Origin: Nigrospora sphaerica
Lineage: Eukaryota; Ascomycota; Sordariomycetes; Amphisphaeriales; Apiosporaceae
Length of the DNA stretch: 64,000 bases
NCBI GenBank assembly: GCA_018287875.1
Contig: JAGVVL010000001.1
Span: 1,116,001 to 1,180,000 of the forward strand
Direction: 5' to 3'
Position numbers and translations under genes: made by a program
Shown here: in pieces, positions 35,026-47,484 of the stretch
Layout of the letters: each line of letters opens with the position of its first letter
How positions within the stretch are numbered: the first letter of the stretch is position 1
The notes under the pieces: model-generated
What the model was told of the DNA's origin: nothing
The model's input: the letters and a program-made list of their open reading frames with translations, nothing else
Databases searched by the model: none

Positions 35026-37338
35026 GAGTGTTCTGGCCGGCAGACATTGAGCGGTCCGACCTGCCTGGTGTTATTGTCGGCTGGAGGAATTCCAGCCTGG
35101 ACGTCGTCGTGGTCGCCGTCTTGAATCATGTCGATGTGAGTAATATGCCTGTCCGGCCACACCATGCCCACTGTCTAATATGCGCTCGCTCGCCGCAGCC
35201 CAGGAACGTCGAAAATGCCCTGAAAACGGCCATCCTCCTACGCAGCGCCCAATACCCCCTCGATCGGATATCCGAGCTATGTGGTCCCTCCCCCATGCAC
35301 GTACTCGGCCTTGCCAACGCGAACCCCAGCGCTCATGCCGAGGCTGAGCCGTCGTGGGTGATGGCAACGGTAGAGTCGCACCAGCAAGTCCCTCGGATCG
35401 CGTGCCCCAAAGCCTCGAATGTCCAAATTATCCTCTACGAGCGACCAATCCCGAGCCGCATGCAGTACATCTCGCTGAACCCAATTGCACTGGCACTCGG
35501 TGACAAGGAGGACACAACGCTGCTCTCTGCGTCGGATGTTTCGGAGACCGAGGAGGAAAAAGAGGAGCGACGTAAGAAGAAGCAGAAACAGCAGCTGGTG
35601 GACAAACTTCAACAGCACATCGTTATCAAACATACGCCCACCATGAACGACAAGGCGCTTTTCAAGATTGTCAACCAGCTCAACTGGACGTGGGAGCTCG
35701 AGCACTTGATGCAGAAGAACGTGGCCCTGATTGGCACTCGACCCAAGCGAACACTTAGTGTGTCGGAGCGGGTGGTCGAACACGCCGCGACCATGCGCGA
35801 CTATATCATAGTCCAGTTGTGGGATCTGGTCATCCTCTACGTATTTCCAGTCGTCAGGACCCTCTTCATACTGGCGCTGGTTGGCCACAGAGCCGCGGCA
35901 GAGATTCTCCTGCAAATTCTGGAGTGGCGCATCAGGCCAAGCTCGCCTGCCCTCAAGGACATTTCGGCCACTGCCCAGCAGGTCGAGATACGGCTGCAGC
36001 AGTTCTGCTACTGGCCAATGCAATATGTCAAGCTCCGACTGCGAAAGAACGACTGGGACAGCGTCACGACCAGCCATCCAGACTACATCCGCTTCTACAA
36101 CAGTCTGTGGCTCGTGGCCAACGATGTCATCATTGGCATCGCGCTGGGATCCTACATCATCGATAACGCCCAACCAGTCGCGGACGAAATTAGCCATCTA
36201 CTCCAACAGTATACAGTCGAGGCCTTGCACAGCAGCATCGAGTGGCTTATGGGCTGGCCAGCTGGTCTGAAGCTGAACAAGGAGCTGGCCTTATTCCTGG
36301 GAGACCTGTTCCTGTGGGTCATAGAGTATTGGGCCAGCTGCATCGGAACCCTACAGCACCTGCTGCCCAAGATCATATGGGTCGTCGGGTTCTCCAGCTT
36401 CGCTGGAGCAAGCATGCCCATTGCCCTCTTTTCCGACCTTCTCTCCATGCTGACCATCCACATCTATTCGTTCTACCTTGCGTCGGCGCGCATTTATCAT
36501 TGGCAGCTCACCATTCTGTTGTCTCTCTTCCAGCTCTTCCGGGGCAAGAAGTACAATGTGCTTCGGAATCGTGTCGACTCGTGTGATTACGATCTGGACC
36601 AGCTTCTCGTTGGAACCATCCTATTCACCCTGCTCTTCTTTCTCCTCCCGACAGTGGTGGTATTCTATCTCAACTTTGCCGTCGCGCGTATGGCCATTAT
36701 CCTACTCAAGGCTATCTTCGACACCATGCTTTCTTGTTTAAACCATTTCCCCCTATTCGCCTTGATGCTCAGGGTGAAGGACCCTCGCCGTCTTCCTGGT
36801 ATGCGACTGAATTCGCACCCCTCACATCTATGATATCGATCACTAACTGGCCGCAGGCGGCATTCGTTTTGAGCTTCGTGATACCCAAGATAGACTTAAA
36901 CGCGTTTCGAACTCTTCGTACCCTCTGCCATCTCAGCCACCTACCTCGGTCATCAATCTCAAGGTACGCCTCCCACGGTTTTGCATCCCTCTGGTTTGGG
37001 ACGTCCTTTTTAACACTAATTCCGCGCAGCCGATTCCGCTCTCGTTTACCGCTATGTTCAACCAGTACTTCCAAATGGGGAACCGGATTCGGAAGCACTA
37101 CCTTTCGCCGCGCGTACTCTTCTGTCTGGTCACGGGTCGCTTTGTGCCGCCGATTCACCGCAAAAACCTCTACTCGCTACAATACAGCATGCTGCCAGCA
37201 ACGCGAGCCGGCATCATCGAAATGTGGGAAGCCCTAAATTCCTTGCCTACAAAGAAGAGGCCAGTCAAGGTGTACCCGTATGCGACGAGTGCGCCTAACG
37301 GGGGAAGACGCATGAACGGACGACGGGGCGTGTATTGA
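35001..37338 (+). CDS. GPI1: GPI-GlcNAc transferase subunit Gpi1 (PIG-Q)
   Basis: Four exons, 35001-35135, 35199-36798, 36857-36963 and 37030-37338, give about 716 aa. The first intron (63 nt, GTGAGT, CTAAT branch, GCAG) is in frame and stop-free, so a naive reading would keep it. Gpi1 stabilises the ER complex that transfers GlcNAc to phosphatidylinositol, step one of GPI-anchor synthesis. The N-terminal part reads GLMRVFWPADIERSD, then VGWRNSSLDVVVV, then PRNVENALK, as in fungal Gpi1. The C-terminal half is polytopic, with helices around IIVQLWDLVILYVFPVVRTL, LWLVANDVIIGIALGSYII, LLPKIIWVVGFSSFAGASMP and LVGTILFTLLFFLLPTVVVF. The last exon holds the conserved FTAMFNQYFQMGNRIRKHYL and GRFVPPIHRKNLYSLQY. 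ATG 35001 was chosen; 35022 (MRVFWP) is the alternative. Confidence 0.92.
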
Positions 37339-39466
37339 ACCAAGTTCCGGATTGGGTGACCGAGAGAGCGGCGAGCTGGTTTGGTATCGTTAATATTAAT
37401 ATAGGGGACATATGTTTGACCGGTGGACCAAAGGAAAGGAGCACATAGAAGGGCGCAAGGTACACTTAGAGATGCCCTTAGTAGAAACAGGACCAGCGTG
37501 TTCTCGACATGATATCTCTTGAAAAGAAGGCATGAGTGGTCAAATCTTCGGCTTCTGCTTTCTAACGTTCCGCTGCTGTCTATAGCACAGTTGAATTATG
37601 TGAACTTCGGGTCCGCGGGTATTGGAATGGAGTGACTGTCCGCCTTGATACGGCGGTTGCTGAGATGTTGGAGTGCAATACAGCCCAGCCCGGTGGGCTT
37701 AGGGTGCTGTGATTTTAAGGGGCGTTGTGCCAGATAGGACTGATAGCCACGCTCAGAAACGGCAAGGACCCTTTGGGTTTTACATCAGGCGTGAGAGTTG
37801 GTGAGAAAAACCAGGCCTTCTCATCCTCGCCCGCGCTTCAGCTATTTCAGCCCTCCAGCACTATATAATTCGCACAATTTGTGTAGACACTTTTCAGAGC
37901 ACGACCTCAACTATAGGCACCCCCAATCTTTGCCTTCATGTCACGAGGAACGCAAGAATAGTATGCGGTAACCATGATTGCTGGAGGAATGGAGGGAATC
38001 CGATATCCTTGAGAAGCGAGCACCGAGTAACCTGACCCGTAGGAATATAAAGCGGAGTGATCGACAGAATAATCTCTGGATCTCGATCCCATCAGATCAC
38101 CACGCTCCTTTGCTCCATTCCACGTCGTTTGTTATCCGCTACCTACCCCGGCAGCTGCAAAATCCCGGCATGTCGTACTTCTCTTTTCCCCTCGCCAGAG
38201 CGATATTGCACATGTCGGTTTTCGCGGTGCCCCTATCCGATGTGGGAGGCCCTGAACGGAAGGCGAACCTTAAGGATGGTTGGTATACTGCTTGAAGAAA
38301 AGTTCTACTAGACCGATGCGGACTCGATCAAGGCCTTGCTGAAGGATTCTTCCGGAATGGCTTACTGCCTCCAGTTCTCGATCTCCATAAGGCGACGCTG
38401 TGTGTCCCGTTCTCAACGCTTTGGACCCAGGCTGACTTTGGGAACTCAGCACGGCGACTGCCCGTGCCCCCGGATTCCAGCTGCGAGGCGCCGTGACTGC
38501 AGCCACGCCTGGTGGAGGCTACCCTGCTAACCCTATCCCACGGCCGTTTTAGGGCTATCTGGCTGTGCCCATCCTCACGTCTGTACGAGGGTATCCCATG
38601 GTACCTATTCCGACGTCCACTGCAGGATCCTCGACTTTTAGCACGGTGACAGAGACGGATACCATCAAGGTGGACACCGCGGTGACCGAGGCGATCATCG
38701 AGGTAACCTTTGCGGGCTCCAGTATCCAGGAACTTCTGCTGGCCCGAGTGCTAACCCAGATGATGACTGTCAGGGGTACCACGGTGGAGACACTGAGCTG
38801 TCTTACCACCGCCACCACGATGGAAATTCCAGCTCGATAGCGGCATCCTTGGGCTCCCGCGCGTGAGCTCCATCGAAGACCCCGAAGAGGCGTCTGAGTA
38901 CCCGGTCAGCCCTACCGAATACCCCAAAGAGGCTTCCAGTACGCGGTCGGTCTCCTGTACAGTAGGATGCCGCCGGTGTTCTTCTGCCACTTTCCACCTG
39001 CCCCCTTATCCCCCATTCTTGCTTGTATTTGTGATTCCTACCTCCCGCAACATTCTCCCGGCATGTTTTTGAGTTATGAGTAATTCGTTAAGTGTAGGAG
39101 CTACTCCAGCGTCACGATGCCCGATGGTACCCTCGTCGAGGACACCACGGGCCTCTTTAGGAGGGCTTGCCACGACGAAATTTCCCAGTCAGCATTCATG
39201 GGATAGAATGTCGACTCTCATTACACCTCCAGTACAGTTTTCGGTGAATGCATTCTTACAACTTTCCTAATCCTTGATAAACATTGGTGTAGCTTTCTCT
39301 TTCGAGCCAACTTAGTGTGACATGTGATCCCTGCACAATTCCTCCCTTTGGGGAAATGAACTGAGCGATGGTGGGTCAAAACAAGACCATTGGAAACTTT
39401 TACAAATCAGTTTAGGTAGCAGGAGAGGCAAGACAAAAACAGGATACCGTGCTACCAACCGGATTT
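37339..39466. other. Gene-poor spacer, 2.1 kb
   Basis: No intact gene was seen. A weak relic of a secreted protein lies at about 38160-38840 and is listed separately. Confidence 0.5.
38160..38840 (+). pseudogene. Possible relic of a Thr/Ser-rich secreted protein
   Basis: A plus-strand patch reads ADSIKALLKDSSGMAYC and, in a nearby frame, QFLDLHKATLCV, resembling the start of fungal secreted proteins with an SxFC...TVT pattern. Further on GGYPANPIPRPF, a TAG stop (near 38552), then GYLAVPILTSVRGYPMVPIP and a Thr/Val-rich run (TSTAGSSTFSTVTETDTIKV). Frames change and stops intervene, so an intact gene is unlikely. The family call is weak. Confidence 0.25.
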
Positions 39467-40917
39467 TTAGGCCAGTGCAACGTTTCCCTCCTTGATGTCC
39501 TTGGCCGAAAATCCAGCCAGAGGGTCAACACCATCCAAGGAGTAGGACCTGCGTTGCGTGCGCGACATCTGGGTGATGTCGTAGTGCCTGTTCCCTATCT
39601 TTGTGCCGATGTTTTTAAAGCTGTAATCATGAGGTCAGTAACGGGCCGGGTAGTAGTGTTAAGGGAGGACGATACGGTCTTCTTCCAGTCCCAGCGGTCG
39701 GCCTTGGCGGGGCCTTCAAGATCCGTGGGCGGCTGCTTGCCTTTGTCCGTGAGGCGATCGAGGACCTTGCCAATGGCGTGGGAGGGCGTTTCGCGAAGAT
39801 CGATGTTCGCTTTCGCGGCGTAGCCGACGATCTTCCGGACTCAGCCCGTTTTTTCGCTCTCGAAGGCGTGGTCTTCCATGTCGTGGCCCCAGACCGTGAA
39901 GACGGCCACCACCTGGCCAAGGTCCTGAACGGGGGAATCGGCCCTGAGCAGGTCCGCTCGGTCCAGCTCGTTCAGAGCCGTGAGCGCCATGGTGCCAATG
40001 ACGCCGACGGTGGTGCCGATTCTCTCTCAGTCATCCGTTTCTGTGGCAGCGAACGCATCAGTCATTAGCGGGCGAGCGGGGATGGATCCGGGTCCAGACA
40101 AGACACACGCAGCCAATCCTCCGTGTTGAGGATGCCAAGTAGATGGCCCACGGCGGCGGCCGTCGACCATATCAGCTTGACGGTCTCTTCGCTGCGGTCC
40201 TTCTTTTAAAGTGCTTGTCGAGGGCGACGAGCTGCGCGTTACGGTCAGCGGCCGTCCGACCCCAGCGCCCGCAGAAAGAGGCAGGACGTACAATGTTCTC
40301 GAACAACTCCTGCATGCCATAGCCAGCGAAGTCATTCTATATGTGCTACTTGGCGTTAGCGGGGGCTCGGCATCGAAGAGGCGAAGAGGCAACCGCCGCG
40401 CTGTATTACCATGCCGAAGTTGTCTAGGTTGACAAAGTCGGTTCGGTGTTTGTGGTCGGCGGTGAGCTTCCATGTTTCCCACGTCGCGATCCACTTATGG
40501 CCGGGAGCGTCGGCGGCGGGCTTCATCAGAAAGTCCTTGCTGAACTGTTTCTGGTACGCGTCGTCGCCGCCGGCGCCGTCGCTGTCGCCGCCGCTTCCGG
40601 CGTCCCCACACTGCGCCTCGAACTCCGAGTAAGATACCGGGATGCAGTAGTAGCCCAACTGCTCGCGCCCATTTTCGGCCTCCCGTGTGGCACAGAGTAG
40701 TGTCCTTAGCACCACTTCACACAACGCCACTGGCCCGGTCCGCTATGGGACCCGCGAAGAGCAGACTCGTCTACTGGGTAGAAAGGTGCACTTGCTGGTC
40801 TGAGACGTCCGACCGCCCGCTCTGCCCCTCCTCGGGCTGCAGGTTGTTTGACGTCCGCTGTTTCTTGTTCTGGCCGCCGCCGCCCGTCCCTGTCAAGGTT
40901 CTCTTCCTGGGCGGCAT
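39467..40917 (-). pseudogene. Disabled copy of a conserved fungal gene
   Basis: A multi-exon minus-strand gene can be followed from ATG 40917 (MPPRKRTLTG) to a TAA at 39467, but it is broken. Coding blocks: GREQLGYYCIPVSYSEFEAQ and HKWIATWETWKLTADHKHRT (40690-40410), NDFAGYGMQELFENI, then a 1-nt frame change near 40200-40208 in an A-run, then SEETVKLIWSTAAAVGHLLG, MALTALNELDRADLLRADS, and the tail GNRHYDITQMSR to EGNVALA. Stops fall in frame at about 40337-40339 (TAG, unless a later acceptor is used), 40027-40029 (TGA) and 39841-39843 (TGA). Introns with normal borders remain recognisable at 40409 (GTAATA) and after FENI (GTACGT...GCGCAG). The 5' part before 40690 and the splice near 39680 do not join cleanly. 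I cannot name the family's function. Confidence 0.75.
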
Positions 40918-43900
40918 CTCGTGTCGTGAATCAGCGATAGCTCCAGGTCAGCCAGTGAAGGGAGGATGGATGATTCAAGTGGGAGCGGGGTTGTGGCTGA
41001 GGAGCGCATATGGCCGTCTGTCCGCTTGTAAATAGTTTATATGGTTGGAGGCACGGCTCTTGAAACTGCCATGAGAGTTTCAACCTTTGCCTGTTCTGGG
41101 TCTAGACGGTTGATACACAAACGTCATGCGACGCGTCGAGTCTACTCAGCTACAGTGCTTCTTTCTCCCATGGGCGTGTCGAGACAAGGACTTGGCCGCG
41201 TCTCTGCGGAGCTATGACCACGATGGCTGGCCTAGAATTGACGAGACGCTGCTGGACACTGACACGTGCCTGATTCAGGGTAGCAAAGCCTCCTCCTTTC
41301 TCTCCCAGAACTGTGACGCGCAAATATGGTCTGACGCTGTAGCTTGGTTCGAGGAGAACTATTGACTGGTTTATCGAGCTCACTTTTGTGGGGGGCTGGC
41401 CGTTACTTGCCAATCTGCCAACTCTATTCCCCATCGCTAAGGGCACAGGATTGAGGCCTGGAGGAGCTGAGGAGGAGAGGTGCATGGTGGAGTTTCGTTG
41501 GAGATTTGCCGCGGCGAGAGCGTCGGCTATTCCTGGAGGCTCTCCAGCCAGCAGTATCGTGCCTACTGTTTGTGGGACACGAGTGCTTTCCAGCCGCGGC
41601 CTGTCCGGGCGGCGTTGAGGCTGCCCTGTGTGCATAACGGACCCTGTCCAGTATAGGTGGGTACTTCAGGTGAGGTACATCTTCCCTAGGGGCCACGGAC
41701 AGTCACTTTCACCCTCTGTAAATATGTACGTAGTGATATTAGCATCCGGCAGTTGAGCTGTGCACCGTAGTCATCCTACCTTACCGAGAGGCCCAAGTCG
41801 CCCGAGGAATTTCAGCAAACGATGCTGGGCCATGCAGGCGCCCTGGCGGCACAGGGTCATGCAAACTCGCGTCGCTCCTAGTCGAGCGCCGAGAAGGGAG
41901 GGCGTGTGTTCTGCTTCTATTCTCCTGGCGACGCCCCCTGCGCGGTACATTTTCGGGGCTTCCCCCCTTGTTCCATCATCGGGGTGTCGAGCCAATGTAC
42001 AAGTACCATACTGCGTACAGCTTATTCGTTGGTATCGCGGGGGCACCTACCCGTGGTGCATCCTCCGAGCCGGCCTACCTACCTAGTTAGAGGTAGTATG
42101 TATAGATCATTACGGCATGCGGGCAACGACGAGATAAAGAAGATTCAATAGTCGGCCCACAACCCAAGAAGCCCTGTACCGGGCACAGAAGCTGTTCCGT
42201 TGCCTTTGCAAGCTACGGCTCTGGCATGTTTCCAACCCTAGCCGGACAGCAGCCATCAGGATGTCCTACGGTTACAGAATCGTGGCTAATATAACGGACA
42301 CCGTGATGGGTTGAATAGCGCATCCCTTCGAAGCCGTGCCCATTTCAATTTGGTTGGATGACAGCCGCCCTCAGGTGCAAGCGATGAGAATGTGCCCGCA
42401 CGAGCCAGACGACGCCGCCGGCCAAGTCACCCAGCTGGTTAGGTAGAAACGTAGCGTGCGGTCCGGAGTCTTGGCCCGCAGCGAAACGAGGAGATGGGGC
42501 CGGAAATGGAGTCGGGACATGGGTTGAGCGTGGGGATGGCACACTGATGTCGGACTTTTTCATCCCTGGCACGCCCTGGATAGCGCACATGGCGGCCACC
42601 CATGCCCCCCTCTCCATCCCATCCCATCCCAGGGAGCGGGCGTCTTGCTCTCTCAGCCTGACGGGCCACCCCCTCACGGCGGCCCCATACTGTGCAGGTA
42701 GTCGTAGCATGGATGGGAGAGGCCTCATCAGCTACAGGGCTCACCCGAGGCGATGGTGGTTGGGACCTGGTGGGGCCTAGAACCTGACCGGTATCCGACG
42801 GCGGTAGGGCACCATCCCGGCTTCGCTTCACTGCCGTGCCGTGCCATGTTCACCTCTGCCAAAAAGCGAGGGGACAGGCGGTACGTGACCGAGTCGGCAT
42901 GCATGCACAAGCGGTACCTGCCTCACCCCTGTACGTCGGCAATGGGGGGGAGCATTCGCCTGCTTGCCTGCTCCTCCCCTGCGTTTCGCCTATCTGGCGT
43001 GTTGCACCGAAATAGCCTGGCTGGGTGTCAGATCTCCGTTCCGATGCGTAACCTGTGTTGGGTAACACCAGAACACTACCTCTACATACTACCTACACCG
43101 CCTCCTATGGAAACCTTCCTCTCATGCCTGTGGGGAAAGAAGAAGAAAAAGAAGAAGAAGTAGAAGGAGAAGGAGGAAAGAAGACGAAAAGGAACTAGCG
43201 TTTCCCGCCCCGGCCCACACCCACATGCACACGCCGCGGGACAATCTGCATGCATCCGCGTGCTACTAGAACGAAGAATGAGGTTAGAAGCAAAATGGAA
43301 AGGGAAAAGGCTTTTCCAAATCCTTGGGATGGCCAACCACCACTACCTGCAGCGCCCTCTTGCGCGGCCGGGCTCTCATGGCAAGCCGATTGGTACGCCT
43401 TCGGCAGCTACCTCGGCCATGCCCGGCACCTTTTTCTTTCCCCCCTCGCTTGTTGGCTTTGGCCTGACCCCATCCATCCTTGATCGTGGATCCTCGGTGC
43501 TGATGGGATGACCCCCGTCCCATCTACGGCTCCTTTAGGTACGGTGCTCGCCCACCTAGTCTACTGTGTAAGTCCACACACATTCCTCATACCCAACCAA
43601 GCACATACCCACGCCCTGCCATCGTACGTACGGCCTAACTTCCAGCTAAACATAATCCTCATTGGGGATACCTAAAGTAGGTTGCTATTTCCTTTAGCTT
43701 GCTCGCCTTCGTCCGGACTATTTGTAGCTGCCCCGAGCGGGACCCAGAGGGCAAACACCCGAAGGCCCAGTTCCCTGAAACGGGGGGCGGAGGGCCCCAT
43801 CAAGCGCATGGGTACAAGGGCTTTGAAAAGGGTCCTTCTTATGACGGCATCTCCCTGGCACCCAATCTGCATCCACCGACCCCAATTCCAATACTTGGAA

Positions 43901-44054
43901 GTCCGTGGGGAGGCAGGGAAAAACCCGCCCATTCACGGATGGGGTTCGAGGTAGTTAAGCAACCGAAATCCTGGGTCCCCAGCCTGTGCTTCTGTCCTGG
44001 CCCTTTCCGACCTGCTGCATCTGTGATGGGCCCAGCAACCACACCTCGTACGCC
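40918..44054. other. Gene-poor spacer, 3.1 kb
   Basis: No gene was seen. It contains a CTACCTACCTAGTTAG word near 42074-42090 and a polypurine AAG run at 43135-43195. Short frames on both strands have no recognisable features. Confidence 0.5.
43135..43195. repeat. Polypurine (AAG)n-type microsatellite
   Basis: About 60 bases of A and G almost without interruption, built of AAG/AAAAG/GGAG units. Confidence 0.85.
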
Positions 44055-47000
44055 ATGAAGAGACTTCGAGAGACTCTCGCCCGCCTCAAGAGACACGGCC
44101 GCGCGCCGACGTCGCCCTTGCCCTCGCTCCTGCCCAGTCATGCCGAAGGTGACTCCTCGTCCCTGAGCCTTGACAAAACCAGCAGCCGTCCGCCCACCAC
44201 CAAGCGGACCACCTCCGACTTCGGCTCTGGCTCCATAAGTACGGGCCCCGTGATCCTGACCGACGACGCGCCCGACGGCTCGGACGGTGTCGACATCGTC
44301 TTCGTTCACGACCTCCACGGCCACCGTGTGGCTTCGTGGTCCAAGGACGGCTGCTGTTGGCCCCGCCTGCTGGCCAACGACATCCCTCACGCCAGGGTCA
44401 TCTCGTGGGGCTATCTCGACACCCTGGGCCATGGCAACGCCATGTTCACCGAGTTGGCCGAGGCACTGATGAGCGATCTGGCCCGCCTGCGGACCGACAC
44501 GGCGCGGCCCATCTTGTTCGTCGCCCACGGCCTCGGCGGCATCCTCGTGAAAGAGGCCTTGGTCACGGCCGCCATGACGAGAATCTACGGAAGCCACACC
44601 GATCTGGGCAACATCTACCCCAAGACCATCGGTGTGGTGTTCCTCGGCACCCCCCACGTGCGCACCGGCAAGCGCAGCCTGGGCGAGTGCGTCGCCAGTG
44701 CCGCCCAGTCCTCCCTTCGCGCCCCCAACGACCAGCTGCTGCAAGCCCTGGCCGAGAACTCGAACCTGTTCGAGAACCAGCACGGCACCTTCCAGATGAT
44801 CTCGCGGGACATACGCATCGTCTGCGTCCGCGAGGACCTCCCCACCGGTCAGCATATGGTTCCGAGGGACTCGGCCGCCTACGAAGGCTTCAATGTCGTG
44901 CGCGATGATCTAGCTGTTCGCCATGCCGACCTGGCCCGATTCGCAAGCATGGACGAGATAGGCTACAAGAAGATCCTGACCCACCTCGTCAAGATGACCG
45001 AGGGTCCCAGCCAACAAGGTGAGCAACCTACCCCGCCGTCCACTCGGCAACCCAACATCCCGCGTATCTACCAGTCTGGCCTTGTTGACACCGCGCGACA
45101 GAACTCGAGGCCATCGAGACACGGAACCGAGGTATGTGAACCAGGCGGCACCATACCTTTCGCCCTCATCCTGCTAACCCCCGTCAGAAATTCTCTCCAT
45201 GCTGTACTTCGAGAACATGCACGAGCGGCAGAACCGAATCCCGGACGCTTATGAGAAGACGTGCGAATGGATCGTCAAATCGGAACCCTCGCCATTCGGC
45301 GATTGGCTCCGAAGCAACGAAGACGACGCCATCTTTTGGGTATCGGGAAAAGCTGGCTCCGGAAAATCAACACTGATGAAGTGGATTGCCAGCAGCGACG
45401 TGGTGAGGTCTGAGCTGGCCAATAGCTGGGCCAAGGACGGCGACCTCATGATGGTCTCCGTCTTCCTCTTCGAGGGCGGCACCCAGATCCAGAAATCACA
45501 CCTTGGCATCTTGAGGTCTGTGCTGTACCAGCTTCTGGAATCGAGGCACGACCTCATACGCATCGCGTTCCCATCCTTCTTCCACGGGGAATGGCCGCCC
45601 CAAACCCCGTTCTTGACGGTCACCAACTTGAACCAAGGTGTTTACTCGCTCTTTGCCAACCTTTCGGATCGAATGCGACTGTTCATTGTCGTCGACGGCC
45701 TGGACGAGTACCGCATCATGGACCGGAAGCACCACTACTCCAAGGAGGACCTGGAACTGACGCACGATCGAGACGAGGGCGACCAGATATGGGGCCAGAG
45801 CAAGTGGGCAACGGATTCGCACGCCGAGATAGCGAAACTGATCACCTCGATGGGCAACAAGGATACACTCAAGGTTGCCACCAGCAGCAGAGAGCTATCC
45901 GTGTTCGAAGAAATCCTCGGTCACTGTCCCCGGATCCGGATCCAGGAGCACACCGAGCAGGCTATTACACGGTACCTGCAGGCTCGCCTGGAACAAGAGG
46001 GCCTGGAGGATCCGGTCAGTCTGTGCAAGGATCTGGCTCGACGCAGCGGAGGCGACGCCCTGTGGGCACGCCTCGCTGTCGATCTGGTGTTGGAAGGCTC
46101 GTTGCGGTCGCTTCGGGCCACACTGGACGCCCTTCCGCGTCACCTTGGCGGTCCCGATGGTCTATACATGCGGATGATAGAAGGGATGCCACGGGAACGC
46201 TGGGCGGCTTGTTACCGGATCTTCCACCTCGTTTTGAGGTCACAGCAGCCGCCGACACTACTGACACTGGCCTTTGCGGACGACGGTTTCAACGGCTCGA
46301 CGGCAGCTCAGGCAACCCGGCAACCCCACACGGTCGAGGATATCGAAACCGTGTCGTCCGAAATGAAGGACAAGCTCACGGTGTCTTGTGCGGGCCTGCT
46401 CGAGACGGAGTGGCATCAAGCCGAGTCAACCGCTGACGAGCGCGTCGTGTTCGGACACCAGACGGCAAAGGAATGGGCCTCGAGGAAAGACATCTGGCAG
46501 AAGCTGCCAGGGCTGCAGCCCATCGACGAGGTGGAGCTCGATCTGTCCCTCCTCAGCGGCTGCGTACGGCACCTCAAGTCGTTTGGGTTGCTGCGGCCTC
46601 CCGTGTCGGTTTGGCCCGAGGTCCGTTTCCGGCCCGAAGCGTGGCTGCTGGTTGCCACGGCGCTGCGGTACGCAGCCCGTGTCGATGACAAGGTGCCAAA
46701 CCAGGCGGCTTACGTTTCCCTGCTTGACGAACTGAACGATGCCAACCAGCAGTCATGGATTTCGTCTCTGCAGAACCACAAGCCTCTTTACGAGGATCCC
46801 GACTGGCACGACCGGAAGTGCCCGGCCTTGTGTCGGAAGCATTGGGCGGGCTACGAGCCGATGGAGGCCGGTAAGCCCCCCAAGCGAAAGGATTTCTTCG
46901 CGTTGGCAGTGCAGGCCAGCCTGGTGACGTACGTCTCGGTCAAGCTGCAGGCCCTTAGCGAGGACATGCGGCGTCGAAAGGCTGCCGAGCTGTTGGCCTA

Positions 47001-47484
47001 TGTCGTGAACCCCAAAGAAAGCGGCATCTCGGCCTGTGCCGCTCTCTTTGGCGACTTTGTCGACCTCCATCACGATATGCCCGACACGAGACTGCTCGAT
47101 GTCGTCTTTGACGCCGGCGTGGACATCAGGGCCTCAGAGAGCGGCGAGGCCAACAAAGTATGGGTCAAAACCCTCAAAATCGGCCGCCGCTTCTTCTCGC
47201 GTCAACACGAAGTCACCCACCTGCTGGAGACCAGCGCCAGCCACCGCTTGGTACAAAACCGGGAGCGGTGGGTAGCCGCGGTCAGGACGCTCCTCCAGCG
47301 CGGCGCGGACCCCCATGCGAATGTCGATATGCGGTCCGGCGTGGGCGAGGATGCGTCCAACAAGACCTACACGGCCATCGAGCTCATCCGCGAAACCCTC
47401 GAGGGCGAGCCCGAGTATGCCCTGGACTTGATGCAGATGGAGAGGGCGGTCCGCAAAGATTCGGACGCCGGCCTCTTGAAATAA
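44055..47484 (+). CDS. STAND protein: alpha/beta-hydrolase fold plus NACHT NTPase
   Basis: Three exons, 44055-45018, 45102-45131 (30 nt) and 45188-47484, give about 1096 aa; introns (83 and 56 nt) close in phase. Residues 75-310 follow the alpha/beta-hydrolase domain found at the N-terminus of many fungal NLR-like proteins: DIVFVHDLHGH, then LFVAHGLGGILVKEAL, then GVVFLGTPH. The nucleophile elbow, normally HSLGG, here reads HGLGG with Gly at residue 159, so hydrolase activity is probably lost; a His remains in VRHADLARF. The NACHT domain has P-loop GKAGSGKST (about 385-393), Walker B LFIVVDGLDEY (about 497-507) and ATSSREL. The C-terminal half has no clear repeats, though one segment (LLQRGADPHANVD, near 1050) is ankyrin-like. 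Fungal STAND proteins act in allorecognition and immunity-like cell death; that role is inferred here. Confidence 0.88.

Noticed and set aside
43135..43195. Polypurine run as a possible regulatory triplex element
   Set aside because: It is best explained as a simple microsatellite; there is no nearby gene to support a role.
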